From assembly GCA_023231475.1 (NCBI GenBank), contig JALJEE010002335.1, forward strand, positions 1 to 64,000: a DNA stretch of 64,000 bases, given 5' to 3'. A program made the translations under genes and the position numbers. A model generated the notes under the pieces. The model was given only the letters and a program-made list of their open reading frames with translations, had not been told where the DNA came from and made no database searches. Positions 25,501 through 35,345 of the stretch are shown here, one piece after another (the stretch's first letter is position 1; each line of letters starts with the position of its first letter). The stretch is from Seison nebaliae. Lineage: Eukaryota; Rotifera; Pararotatoria; Seisonacea; Seisonidae.

Positions 25501-27421
25501 CGAATTAATTCCAATAAAAAAGAAGAGACCACGATCATCACGATCGTATAAGAAACTACGACGAATATCATCCAATTTAAATTGAACAATTAATGATGTT
25601 GATTCAATATTGTTGACAATGGGAAATTCTGGTTGAATATCGAACAATAATTGAGTCTTCTCATTCACTAATTCCTCATTTACTGATATGGTGATCGGCT
25701 TCAATTTCTGATGCCAAGCTAAACTCTCGTCATAATTGCTGACATAAAATGCAGGAATTCGAATATGTGTTACAAAGATCTTTTTATAAATTTCATTTTG
25801 ATCATCAGAAATTGCATCTTCAAAAACTTGAATCCAAAAATTCAATTGATTAATCATTTGAGAATCATCAGTGGTTAAATTGTCGTCATGTGACCATGCA
25901 TATTTAATGAGAATAATATTACTCATGACATAATGAAGGAAGTAAATTGGACAATTGATGTGAAATAATCGTTGTAATGGTGGCAATGCACTTTCATAAT
26001 TTTTCAATAATAGATTGATTTCAAATAAGATTGCTAAATGTTCAAAACTTTTCATCTCCTCAAACTTCCCTTGTTTACCCACTAACATCTCAATTCCACC
26101 AACTATTGATTCGATTTAAAATTTTTAAATTTAATTAAAATTATTTAAATTAAAAGAAAAACTAACCAATTTGTACTATAATTTCATCTGTAATTTTTGC
26201 CTCTTTTCCAGCTACTAAGAGAATGGCATAATTCAAACCAACATATTCTGTCGACTTCGCCTGATATCCAGTTCGATACCATTTCAATGATTCTTTCAAC
26301 GATAATTCATCTGTCATCTTTGAATCGAGAAATTTCTCCTTATAAATACAACCCAATAAAGTGAAGACGATTGGACAAACCATATTGTGTGCACAAGTCC
26401 TCGTCAATTCTAAACAAACGTCTAAAGCTTCTTCTCGATCTTCCGAATGTTTCTTTCTTCTTATGAGAGCTTTTGCATAAATTGCCTGAATACGTTCAGC
26501 TTTTATGAGTCTTGTACCATTTCTAACAGAACGAAATTCTCGAACTAATTTCACAATCGAATCATGATCATTCATCACATCATAAATTAGAATAATATTA
26601 AATATGACATCGATTTCCATTCGATCGGCACAAGTCAATCGATTCTTAATCAGATTCAATTCTTTTAATAATCTCCGAGAATCATTCTTATGTTTTTCAC
26701 GAATTCGTCTCAATTGCGCCAATATTCGACTGACATGATGAGATTTGATATCGAATCGAACATTTCTCAAATATTCCGTCAAACATCTCACTACTGTCAC
26801 GTGGTTGTCTTTGTTCGATGTGAGTCGATTAAATAAAGACGTTTCGGGATAAACGGAACAAAATCGAATTTTTGATTTAATCTTTTTCGAATTTGCTGAT
26901 TTCTTTCGACCAGTTAATGGAGATAATGCAACTGGTGTATAATAAGCATATTCGATTAATTGAATGGGTAATTCTTTGAAAGAATCTTTTAAGGAATCGA
27001 TCGTTGCTTTGGAACAGATACTTGTGGCACTGACTTTCGGTGAAATGAAACAAAGTGAATTAATGAAAATGATATCTGATAATTTCGTCTTATTATTCTC
27101 TTTTGTTCTCGTACTAATGTGGAAGATTAATTGCTTCCGAACTTCACTATGCGACAAATCAGCAATGACAATATCGGAGTTGTGAAAAGTGTCTAAAATT
27201 TCAGTTTTGGTAAAGTCTAAAGATCGATGATCCAATTCATGAAGTTTCACATCCAACGAATTAGTCGATTTCAAGATTAGTTCTTTCAATTCTTTCCTTG
27301 CTTCGATCTCAATCGATTGACCCAATTCCTCATCGATAATTAAACATATCTCCAATGAATCACAATTACCACTCGAAGAATTGTCGTTGGAATTATGTGA
27401 TAACGAATTCGTATAATTCAT
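22520..27421 (-). CDS. MAP3K5: Apoptosis signal-regulating kinase (ASK1/NSY-1-type MAP3K)
   Basis: Seven exons fit: 27421-26167, 26102-24691, 24639-24542, 24491-24348, 24124-22936, 22884-22787 and 22727-22520, giving 1467 residues. The N-terminal ~660 residues correspond to the thioredoxin-binding and TPR-plus-PH regulatory region of ASK kinases. The kinase domain starts near residue 675 with GRGAFGTVFLG, then IAVKEIP, LKHKNIVKYLGS, HRDLKGSNIL, ITDFGTSKRLAG and GTVGYMAPEVID, all diagnostic of the ASK family; the conserved activation-loop Thr lies in the GT before VGYMAPE. The C-terminal part keeps the ASK block WDVKPHRVFALNNFLSKAI and a final SAM-like helical region ending near CRLWHHILEM. 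The kinase feeds the JNK and p38 pathways in response to oxidative or other stress. All catalytic residues are present. The exon between the kinase and the tail (24491-24348) has the least certain donor. Confidence 0.92.
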
Positions 27422-28367
27422 TTCTTTCTATGCATGATCATTCTTTTAATAATTCATCTCACTATACTCTCAATCTTTTCATTTCAACATATTTTCAAGA
27501 AAAGAAGAAAAAACAATTTCCAGTTATTATTCAGCAGAAAAAAAAGAAATTCGATATGATGAACTAAAGAATAACAAATTAATTTATTTTAAAAATGACA
27601 AAACAGAAATGTTATTCTTAACAAAAAAGAGATTTCATGATAAAAATTAATTTTTAATTTTATAATTATGAAAAAATGAGGATCAAATTTTCATCATGAA
27701 AATCATATAAATAAGTAAATAAATAAAAGAATGGGCGTTGATATGAAAACGTAAAGATTATGCAATTCTTCGATCGTATTGCAAACATTCCATTTTTGTA
27801 AAATTTTATAATCCGGTTATATCCACTTAGTTTTCCGCATTATTATTTGTTTTATTCCAATCTTAATTAATTCACTTATGTAACCCGAATGGCTTAGAGG
27901 AAGGAAAGAGATGGCGAAACAAATAAAAGGAAAAAAGTTGGTATGAAAGATGGGGAGCAATGTAAAAAGATGAAAGGAGAAATATAAGGAGGAAGCTTTT
28001 AGATTTTTAATATCAAAAGTTTAGAAAGAATATATCTATTTTCTTTATTATGTATTATTATTCTTGTATTTCTCCAAATTCTTATTTTATTATTTATTTT
28101 TTTCTATTTGACAATAATCATTAACACAATGTACTGTAAAGCAAATTCTTAAAATTTGTACATCAAATATTATTTTTTATCGAAAAACTAATTTAAATCT
28201 TGAGAAACAAAGTAGAATATTTGAAGCACAATTATCAATAACATATTTACAATTTTTAGAAATTTACTTAATTTACTTTATTTGTATTTTTAAATATTTA
28301 TTTCAATTTACTATCCAAAATTTGTTACAATATTCTGGATAATTTGGGTTATTGATAATAAAATTAA
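27422..28367. other. Intergenic, upstream of the MAP3K
   Basis: Promoter side of the MAP3K (-). There are several A/T runs and a purine-rich stretch at 27896-28000, but no ORF or RNA gene is recognised. Confidence 0.5.
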
Positions 28368-28934
28368 TTGAAACATTCCTTCACCACGCGCAAGGAACCG
28401 GGAGACACATATATGCGATATTATCTTTTAATTAAAAGGTTAGCTATGAAAGCATTCCCGGAAATGATAGGCACTATGCATATGACACATGCCATGAATC
28501 AGAAATTCCTCGCATCGATACAGGATCAAACAATAATAGATCATTTGGCTGGGAAACAAATTACCGAAAAATCAGAATTTAAGGACATTATGGATGGTAT
28601 AAAGGAAATAAAAGAGACGGAATAGTTGAAAAAGACAATTTACAAAAACCAGACTGAAGAACTGGATATTTTAAAGATCAAGGAGAAAACTATAAAACTC
28701 GAGGAAGAAAATGTTGATGAAAACAAACAGGAAACACCAAAAGAAAAGGTACAACAAAAATTATCGGAAGAGTTACCATGGTGGAAAAGTCCAGAAAATA
28801 TTAACGTTCAACGAATTTCAAATCAGAATAATCAAGTTCACGGAAATGCGAGAGATTGGAATTATGGAATTCAGAAGAACTGGTATCAACAAAACCCTCA
28901 TAATCAAAACTTTGCTTCACTTCGATATCCGTGA
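28368..28934 (+). mobile_element. LTR-retrotransposon gag fragment (plus strand)
   Basis: Two consecutive reading segments (28368-28625, a stop, then 28626-28934) resemble a retrotransposon gag. The first has GDTYMRYYLLIKRLAMKAFP followed by FLASIQDQTIIDHLAG, the usual arrangement of a capsid-like helical core. The second is Lys/Glu/Gln-rich with PWWKSPENIN and RDWNYG, like a linker before a nucleocapsid region. A stop codon between them and the absence of any pol sequence show a dead fragment. Its end at about 28925 abuts the inverted gag fragment. Confidence 0.6.
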
Positions 28935-29337
28935 TGCCCTCAGTTATTTTCTCTATTGTCAAGTTGTCTCTGTCCTCTTTCGTATATTTCGTTAGAGCTT
29001 CTTCCGCGGTTGTCTTTGCCCGATGAAAAAAATCGACCAATGTTTCATTCGACCATTGCCGCAACTCGCTAAATTCCTTCAACACCTCGAATCGTGTTTT
29101 GCTCGTTTTTTGACGACTCTCGATTCCTTGACAAACTTCTTCGTAAGTTAGTTGATGGTAGTTGTTGCGGTAAATCTCCATATATTCTTTTTCGACTTTC
29201 TCTGATAAGAACAAAAGAATATAATTACTATTGTCTTCATCGATCCTGGAGACTCTACAGAAAATATCGAATTTTCGTTTCCAATCTTTGAACTCCGAAC
29301 TTTTCCAATTCGATAAACATGATACTATGAAATTCAT
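28925..29337 (-). mobile_element. LTR-retrotransposon gag fragment (minus strand)
   Basis: The minus-strand frame from the Met at 29337 encodes a gag-like helical core: SEFKDWKRKFDIFCRVS, then LTYEEVCQGIESRQ, RQWSNETLVDFFHRAKTT and ITEGITDIEVKQSF. The last is the usual FxxGL/ITxxxVK-type end of the core. The open frame continues to 28801 only because it runs antisense through the plus-strand fragment. No protease or reverse transcriptase follows. It differs in sequence from the plus-strand fragment, so these are two elements or divergent copies. Confidence 0.6.
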
Positions 29338-29392
29338 AAGGAACTTTGGACTAGTCTTTTCCTAATTGAAGTAAAACACGCATAATTTTCAT

Positions 29393-29727
29393 ATGACTAA
29401 ATCAAAAAAAGTAAGTCAAGATTTACAATCAGCAATTTTACAGGCCTATGAAGACGACATAACTATGAAGGGGTTCGAAGGAATTAGGTGTCTCTTTGGC
29501 CACAGTGGGACGAATTTGTAAAAGCGGAAAGGTAACGCCTGATCGAAGAAAAGAAAATTTGGGTCGCCCCTCGCTCATAAACCGACGAACAAAACTAAAA
29601 ATTAAGAAATTTATATTCGGTATCCGCCATTCTAACGTGAAAGCCGTTATGGACCGGTTCGATTTAGAACATTCGAAAACGACAATTTGTCGAATTAAAT
29701 TTGAGTCGAAAGAAATGAAGGAGTAGC
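29393..29727 (+). mobile_element. Tc1/mariner transposase, N-terminal DNA-binding half, frameshifted
   Basis: Starts with MTKSKKVSQDLQSAILQAYE. A one-base frameshift at about 29471-29476 then separates it from KELGVSLATVGRICKSGKVT, RRKENLGRPSLINRRTK and the second helix-turn-helix up to SKTTICRI. This is the paired HTH plus GRPR-like arrangement of Tc1-family transposases. Coding stops near 29727 before the catalytic domain. The missing half matches the type of fragment found at about 32.8 kb on the same strand. Inactive. Confidence 0.75.
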
Positions 29728-30200
29728 CTCATAGTACGTATAATGCTAATTGAAGAAAGTTATGAGCATTTAGAAAAAATCGACTACTTTTGATTACAGC
29801 TCTATAATGTCAAGAATCTGAAAATTGTGCAATTTAATTGGTAAATTTTACAGATCAAATTCAGATACCGATTTTATATAGTTTTCTTTATTGTTGTTGA
29901 TAAATTACCGATAAATTTGTGAGAATTTCGAGAGCGGATAAATTTGTGTATTTATAATATAATATGTCATTAATACAACCTTAAATGTCTTTGTGAAATT
30001 TATACTACCACTATGCAAATTATGCATTCATACTAACAAAACTAATTATATAAGGGGAAACACAATAATTTGCTCCTCATGGTTTAACATTGTATTGTAA
30101 CAATTAAATTTCTCAAAGAAAAAAATATCAAAATTAAAATATTGTAAAAATGCAGTTCTTTTGAATATCGGTTTACATGATCTTTTTATATGAACATCTA
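29728..30200. other. Spacer, 3' of the five-repeat sushi gene
   Basis: AT-rich with no ORF. It probably holds the 3' UTR of the sushi-like gene (-). No transposon terminus was recognised beside the HTH half. Confidence 0.5.
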
Positions 30201-31615
30201 TTATGTTTCAGCTGAAATGGAATGATGGAACGATGATGAACATTTGTGAGGTTTTTTAGAAGGAGCTACGATATCATATTTATCTCGATTGACGCAGAGT
30301 AAAGGAGCCGATTCTTTCATAAATCCATTTTTACAGAATACTTTATCACTTAATAGTACTTTTGTACTATTAATACACTCATATTCGATATATCCACCGT
30401 TGCCCAAACCATGATTTCCTCTTTCTTTATCACCGTAATTCAACTTACGAATTCGTATTGTTTTTTCATCATAAGGATAAGTCCATGGATTTTCACAAGT
30501 CCTTTTCTGCAATTTCCTTATCTTAATATTTGCCGCAGTCGTCGCTTTTACCTTACAGATCAAAGGTTCCTTTTTTTCCCACTTTTTATTCGTACAATAC
30601 ACTTTGTCATTTTCCAACTCTTTCGAAGAATCATGGCAAGCAAATTGAATATATCCACCATCACTTATCGCTGAATTCCCAGGCATTTTCACACCATATT
30701 CCAATTTAATGATTTTTACTTCTTTAACATCATAATGATAAGATGAAGGTGGTCCGCATGACTTCTCACTTGATTGATGGTCTTCTGATTTCGTCTTACA
30801 CGATAAAGGTCCACTTTCCTCAAATTGACCATCCCTACAATATACTTTATTCTTTTCCAATGTCGCTAAAGGATTTTTGCAAGTAAATTGAATATATCCA
30901 CCATCACCTATCCCTGGGGTTCCTGGTATTTTCACACCATATTCTAATTTAATAATTTGTACTTCTCTAGCATCATAAGGAAGGGTTGAAAATGATTTGC
31001 ATGGTTTTTTGATTGATTGATGGTCCTTTGATTTTTTCTTACACGACAAGGGTCCACTTTCCTCAAATTGACCATCCCTACAATATACTTTATCATTTTC
31101 CAACACTATTGAACGATCTTTGCATTCTAATTGAATATAACCACCTTCACCCATCCCTGGATTTCCTGGTATTTTTGGACCGTATTTCACTCTGAAAACC
31201 CTTAGTTCGTTGCGATCATAAGAATACGACCATGGTGATCCGCATAACTTTCCGGTCGATGAAATAGCTGTTGCTTTTTGTGTATTCTCGCATAATAATG
31301 GACCACTTTCTTCCATTCTACCATTTCTACAGAATACTTTATCATTTTTTAACCCTTTTGTAGGATCGTTGCAAGCAAATGTTAAATACCCCCCGTCACT
31401 TATTCCAGGAATTCCTCTCTGTCCCGGTCCATATTCCATTTTAGTTATCTTTATGTATCTCCGATTATAAGGATATAACCATGGTGATTTGCAATTTGTC
31501 GCATCTTATAAAAGCAAAGAGTTAAACAAAAAATAATATTGTTTATAGTAGTAGACTAACAGGTCGCTTTGATGAATATACAAACTATTGGGAGTAAAGT
31601 TGTTAAAATATACAT
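30201..31615 (-). CDS. Secreted protein with five sushi/CCP-like repeats
   Basis: Two exons, 31615-31561 and 31504-30201, giving 452 residues. Exon 1 encodes a signal peptide (MYILTTLLPIVCIFIKA) and ends in a phase-1 intron. The mature part has five repeats starting with Cys at about residues 23, 106, 187, 268 and 355. Each has four Cys with 40-14-13 spacing in the first repeat and a fixed core: C-x-P-W-x-Y, then YG, then G-x-GGY-[IL]-x-[FL]-x-C, then DKV-[FY]-C-x-[DN]-G, then ESGPL-x-C. The four-Cys order and the GY...C...C...P-x-C frame fit a divergent sushi (complement control) module. The usual Trp before the last Cys is kept only in repeat 4 (KKWEKKEPLIC). Linkers are Lys-rich. Sushi modules bind proteins; no partner is known here. 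A TATTTATA box lies about 40 bp upstream. Paralogue at 33.6-34.5 kb. Confidence 0.85.
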
Positions 31616-31649
31616 TTCCTTCAACTACATTTGTCTGAAATATTGCTCA

Positions 31650-31663
31650 GTGTATAAATACTT
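31650..31663 (-). promoter_or_regulatory. Candidate TATA box of the five-repeat sushi gene
   Basis: On the minus strand the sequence reads GTATTTATACACTGAG about 40 bp before the ATG at 31615. The paralogue has GTATAAATA at the same distance. Similar position in both copies supports a core promoter. Alternatively, GTAAGT...ATTTCAG here could be a 31-bp 5' UTR intron, or the CAG could be a trans-splice acceptor. Confidence 0.45.
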
Positions 31664-32789
31664 ACTTTCTGGCAAAGAGTTGTTATTGATGGTCGTCCAT
31701 TACTTCATCATTGAAATTCCTTTTAATGATTGTTTATCATCCTAAAGCATATGTTCCATTCTTTGTGCATATTTCAATCGATTAATCGTTCAATAACAAT
31801 CATCATATTTGGTCTTAAAATATTTTTATAATTATTATTTGCGTTGAATATTGTTATTCGGGTAATTTCACAGTTGTATAACAAATTTGAACAAAAAAAT
31901 TAAAAAACAATAGCTAAATTTATTATTTGCTTAATATTTCTGCTTACCAAATTCTTAATACTGTATTATTACATTGGTATAAATTATAGTACAATATTAC
32001 ATACTAGTATAAGATAAAAATAGATTATTCATATGTTATAAACTTTTCAATAATTCCAATATAATATTCTTAATTTTGAGTTAAAAATCCAAATCTCTAT
32101 TTTATGAGATTTATTTTTAGGAAAAATACTTTCAAATAATCTGAATGATAATGGTTTAATAGATTTTGGAAACTTTTTCCCAAATTTATTAAAATAATTT
32201 GTCAAGTAATAATAAACAAATACAAAATTTGATGATTGAAAGAATACCTAATCACCTAAAAATACGAGACACCATTTCGAATATTATCTTCCTATTTGAT
32301 AGGTATTTTCCAATTTAATCTAGTACCATCATCTGGGGGCAATGTGGAGCATAATGGGAAACGAAAAATCTCTAGTTGAAAATGGTGATTGTTTATTTGT
32401 TAACTCTAACAATTTTTAACGACAACTTGAATGATGATTTGGAAGTATTTGAAGTATCTATATAAATATTAAAAAATTGTTTTATCATCACAACAACAAA
32501 AAAATGGGCTATTTTTGTCTAGTATAAAACTATTAATAGAAAAGCTAAATGTTTTCGAAAAAATTCTGGATAAGAATGCACAGTAATTTTCATTATTCCC
32601 AGTGCTTTGGTGATTCTTTTCCTTTTCTTCATGTCCGAAAGAAACTCTCTAACTGAAGAGCTTCTCTATTTATAGAGATTCTATTATATATATGTATAAT
32701 AAATATTATATATTTTATCTGAGTTGTGAGATTCTTAGAAACTCTAAGAATCATCAGGTATTATAAATTTCCTTTCTATTTTATAGACC
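31664..32789. other. Spacer, nothing recognised
   Basis: AT-rich sequence upstream of the five-repeat sushi gene and before the transposase C-terminal half. No ORF or repeat family is recognised. Confidence 0.5.
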
Positions 32790-33510
32790 ATTCTTAAATG
32801 GAATACACTACTGAACAGTGATGATTCAGTGATGAAAAACGATTCTGTCTTTCAGAACCGGACGGAATGAATACCTATTGGAGACATGTTGACGATTCGA
32901 CGGAATTTCGGTATGTTGCCGGGGCGAAACATTATAAAAAATCAGTAATGATTTGGGGCGCCATTGGGGTCGGCTATAAATCGAAAATTATGCGAATAAA
33001 AGAAACGATGAACAACGAGAAATATATGAAAATGTTGCACGAATATTTTGTAGACGATCGTCGTGCCTTCTACGAAAATAAATTCACTTTCCAGCAGGAT
33101 AATGCTGCAATTCACAAATCAAGGGCTAGTCTAACTTATTTGGAAGAAGAAAATATGAAAATTTTGCCTCATCTGGCTCGGTCTCCCGATCTAAATCCGA
33201 TCGATAACGTTTGGGGAATATTGGTAGGTAAAGTTTCCGAAGAAGGGTGGGTTTTTAGAACCACCGGGATCTCTTCTCTAAAATTGAAGAAGAGTTGGAG
33301 AAAATGAACAACAATATAATAGAAAACTGTATATTATCAATACTATCAAGGCTGTTGGCGGTTGGAATGGAGCACGGAGGCTGGACGTCAAACTTAATTG
33401 TGTTTCATTTAAGTTTTTAAATTGTTTCATCTTTTTTGTCCAATAAAACTATGAATTTTGGCTTTTTACATTGAAAATGAGAGTTTCAACTTTTTTGTCC
33501 AATAGTGTAG
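32790..33510 (+). mobile_element. Tc1/mariner transposase, catalytic (DDE/D) half with 3' terminus, degenerate
   Basis: The coding part begins about 32823 with FSDEKRFCLSEPDG (first catalytic Asp), then VMIWGAIG, then FQQDNAAIH (second Asp), then ARSPDLNPIDNVWGIL (third acidic region). The open frame runs to 33307. A frameshift around 33260 and another near 33310-33330 move the tail (NIIENCILSI, then SRLLAVGMEHGGWTS) between frames. Downstream, the 15-mer cttttttgtccaata occurs twice, at 33431-33445 and 33490-33504; the second ends in a cactatt-type terminus, so 33.43-33.51 kb is probably the right inverted repeat with a subterminal direct repeat. The N-terminal half is absent here but present at 29.4 kb. 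Confidence 0.8.
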
Positions 33511-33626
33511 AACAAATCATAAAGAACAGGAAAAATATAATTTTCAAATTAAGTCAAATAGTTATTCAAGAAAATTGAACTTCTCGGTAAAATTAATAGT
33601 TTTAGTTATTTCAAATTTATAAATTA

Positions 33627-34515
33627 TTATTCTGCTATTTCTGGTTCAATTGTTGTTTCTGATTCTGCGGTTCCTTCAAGTCCAGTGGTGGTTTCCAATT
33701 CAGCCGTTGATTCACCTTCTGCTGCATAATCCATACCTGTTGTAGTTTCTTGATTAATGGCTTCCTCACTAGTAGTTGATTCATCTATAGCACTTGGTTC
33801 TTCGGCGGCTTGGGAGGCTTCTTCAGCATTTGGTTCCTCGGTAGCTTCAGATGCTTCTTCAGCACTTGGTTCTTCGGCGGCTTCGGAGGCTTCTTCAGCA
33901 CTTGGTTCTTCTGCAGCTTCAGATGCTTCTTCAGCAGTTGGTTCCTCGGTAGTTTCGAAGGCTTCTTCAGCACTTGGTTCTTCTACAGCTTCAGATGCTT
34001 CTTCAGCACTTGGTTCCTCGGTAGCTTCAGATGCTTCTTCAACAGTTGGTTCCTCGGTAGATTCAGATCCTTCTTCTGCACTTGGTTCTTCTGTAGCTTC
34101 AGATGCTTCTTCAGCAGTTGGTTCCTCGGTAGTTTCGGAGGCTTCTTCAGCACTTGGCTCTTCTGTAGGTTTTTCGGGACCATCTTTACAAATTAATGGG
34201 GCACCTTCTTCCATTATACCATCATTACAAACAACTTTATCGTCGTCAAGTATCTTTCCCTTTTCTTTGCACGCAAATTGTATGTAACCGCCTTTTCCGA
34301 TACCAAGTGTACCATTTTCTTTTTCTCCAACTTCCAATTTTATAAGTTTGACCTTTAGCCGATTATATGGGTAAAACCACGGTTCATAACAATTTTCCGC
34401 CTCTAAATAAACATCAAGATGGTAAATTGGTAAGCAGGTAAATTATAACATTATACTAACGAGCGAATTCAAGAAGTATAGAACTAAATGGTAACAGAAG
34501 TAATAAGAGATACAT
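33627..34515 (-). CDS. Secreted protein with one sushi-like module and acidic tandem-repeat tail
   Basis: Two exons, 34515-34461 and 34402-33627, giving 276 residues. Exon 1 is 55 bp with a phase-1 donor, identical in length and phase to the five-repeat gene, so the two are duplicates. A signal peptide (MYLLLLLPFSSILLEFAQA) precedes one module with Cys at residues 22, 62, 76 and 89, the same 40-14-13 spacing, with GKGGYIQFAC and DDKVVCNDG. After the last Cys there is a tail of ten 12-residue units of the form EEPSAEEASEAT (about residues 97-217), then a Thr/Glu-rich end. The tail is strongly acidic, disordered and a possible O-glycosylation target. Function unknown; a secreted or surface role is an inference. 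Confidence 0.85.
33790..34165. repeat. 36-bp coding minisatellite, about 10 units
   Basis: In-frame tandem 36-mers encode the EEP[ST]AEEASE-x-x units of the sushi paralogue. Units differ by a few bases, with recurring variants (PSAEE versus PTAEE). This suggests past unequal exchange and probable length variation between individuals. The long antisense ORFs here on the plus strand are by-products of the repeat. Confidence 0.9.
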
Positions 34516-34552
34516 TTCACTAACAAATTAATAAATTTCACTGTTTTGCTGA

Positions 34553-34566
34553 TAGTTATTTATACA
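34553..34566 (-). promoter_or_regulatory. Candidate TATA box of the one-module sushi gene
   Basis: The minus strand reads ATGTATAAATAACTATCAG about 40 bp before the ATG at 34515, matching the position of the box in the paralogue. Confidence 0.45.
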
Positions 34567-34754
34567 TAAAACCTTCACAATGGTTGATCATAATTATTAT
34601 TGATCTCTCTATTAAATTCTATTTAGGTTAGTTGTTTACCGATCAAAAATTATTTTCATCATCGCTTCTATTCGAAAACTAATTTTTTTCTAATTTAGTC
34701 ATTTGGTTTTTTTAGGGTACGGATTAAGTGCATGATAATTGTTAAATATTAATT

Positions 34755-35345
34755 TTATTATACAAATAATGGGCACTTAAATTGCAGTCTGATTGTTTGT
34801 TAAAAAATAACTTTATATTCCTAAGCAAATATTGGTGAAGTCATTACCATTTATTGTTACATAAAATCTGCTTATTTGATTGATTCTTTTTGCTCGGTAA
34901 AATGATGCAAAATTGGAAATTTAAGATGTACGTCTCTTATCTTTCGAATGTATGTGTTACCTATTTTCCAATTGTTCAAAGTGTGTGCATGAAACAAATA
35001 TGAAAAATGTTGAAACAAACCATCTGTGAAAGAATTAAAGAATAATGTTAGAATTAAAGAAAATTATTGATAGAAAAGTTCCCCTAAGGAAACGAAATAA
35101 ACGGATGACAATACACAGTTAAATTTGACTTACGTTAAACAAAATTTTTCGGGAAAATCACTAGAAGCGATAAGCGTTTCATCCATATATTGTCTGTTTT
35201 TGATGTCATTGATGTCGTCATGTTCTAAAATAAAATCATATGTAAAATTCACTACTTTATTTAATTGACTTTCTTCACCTAATATAATGACCACTGATTG
35301 TGTTTGATGTGTTTCAAGAACACTGGACTTTTATTTTTAATTTAA
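34755..35345 (-). CDS. Candidate spliced gene fragment, unrecognised, too short for simple ORF calls
   Basis: On the minus strand a continuous frame without ATG runs from about 35345 to 35133, including VVIILGEESQLNKVVNFTYD and later DETLIASSDFPEKFCL. It ends at a consensus donor (AC/GTAAGT, about 35132). A next exon with good borders (TTTCACAG/ATGG... to ...AATAG/GTAACA, about 35030-34964) joins in frame and is hydrophobic (WFVSTFFIFVSC). A further in-frame stretch after TTTGCTTAG (about 34830) ends with a stop near 34755. The 5' end is unknown; ATGCATTTTATGTTCTTTCT at about 35420 could start a signal peptide. No family is recognised. Splice support is real but the coding status is uncertain. 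Confidence 0.4.

Noticed and set aside
33757-34287. Long plus-strand ORF (Ser/Ala/Gly-rich, 176 codons) and a Phe/Trp-rich frame at 33810-34196
   Set aside because: Antisense readings of the 36-bp minisatellite; they stay open only because the repeat length is a multiple of three.
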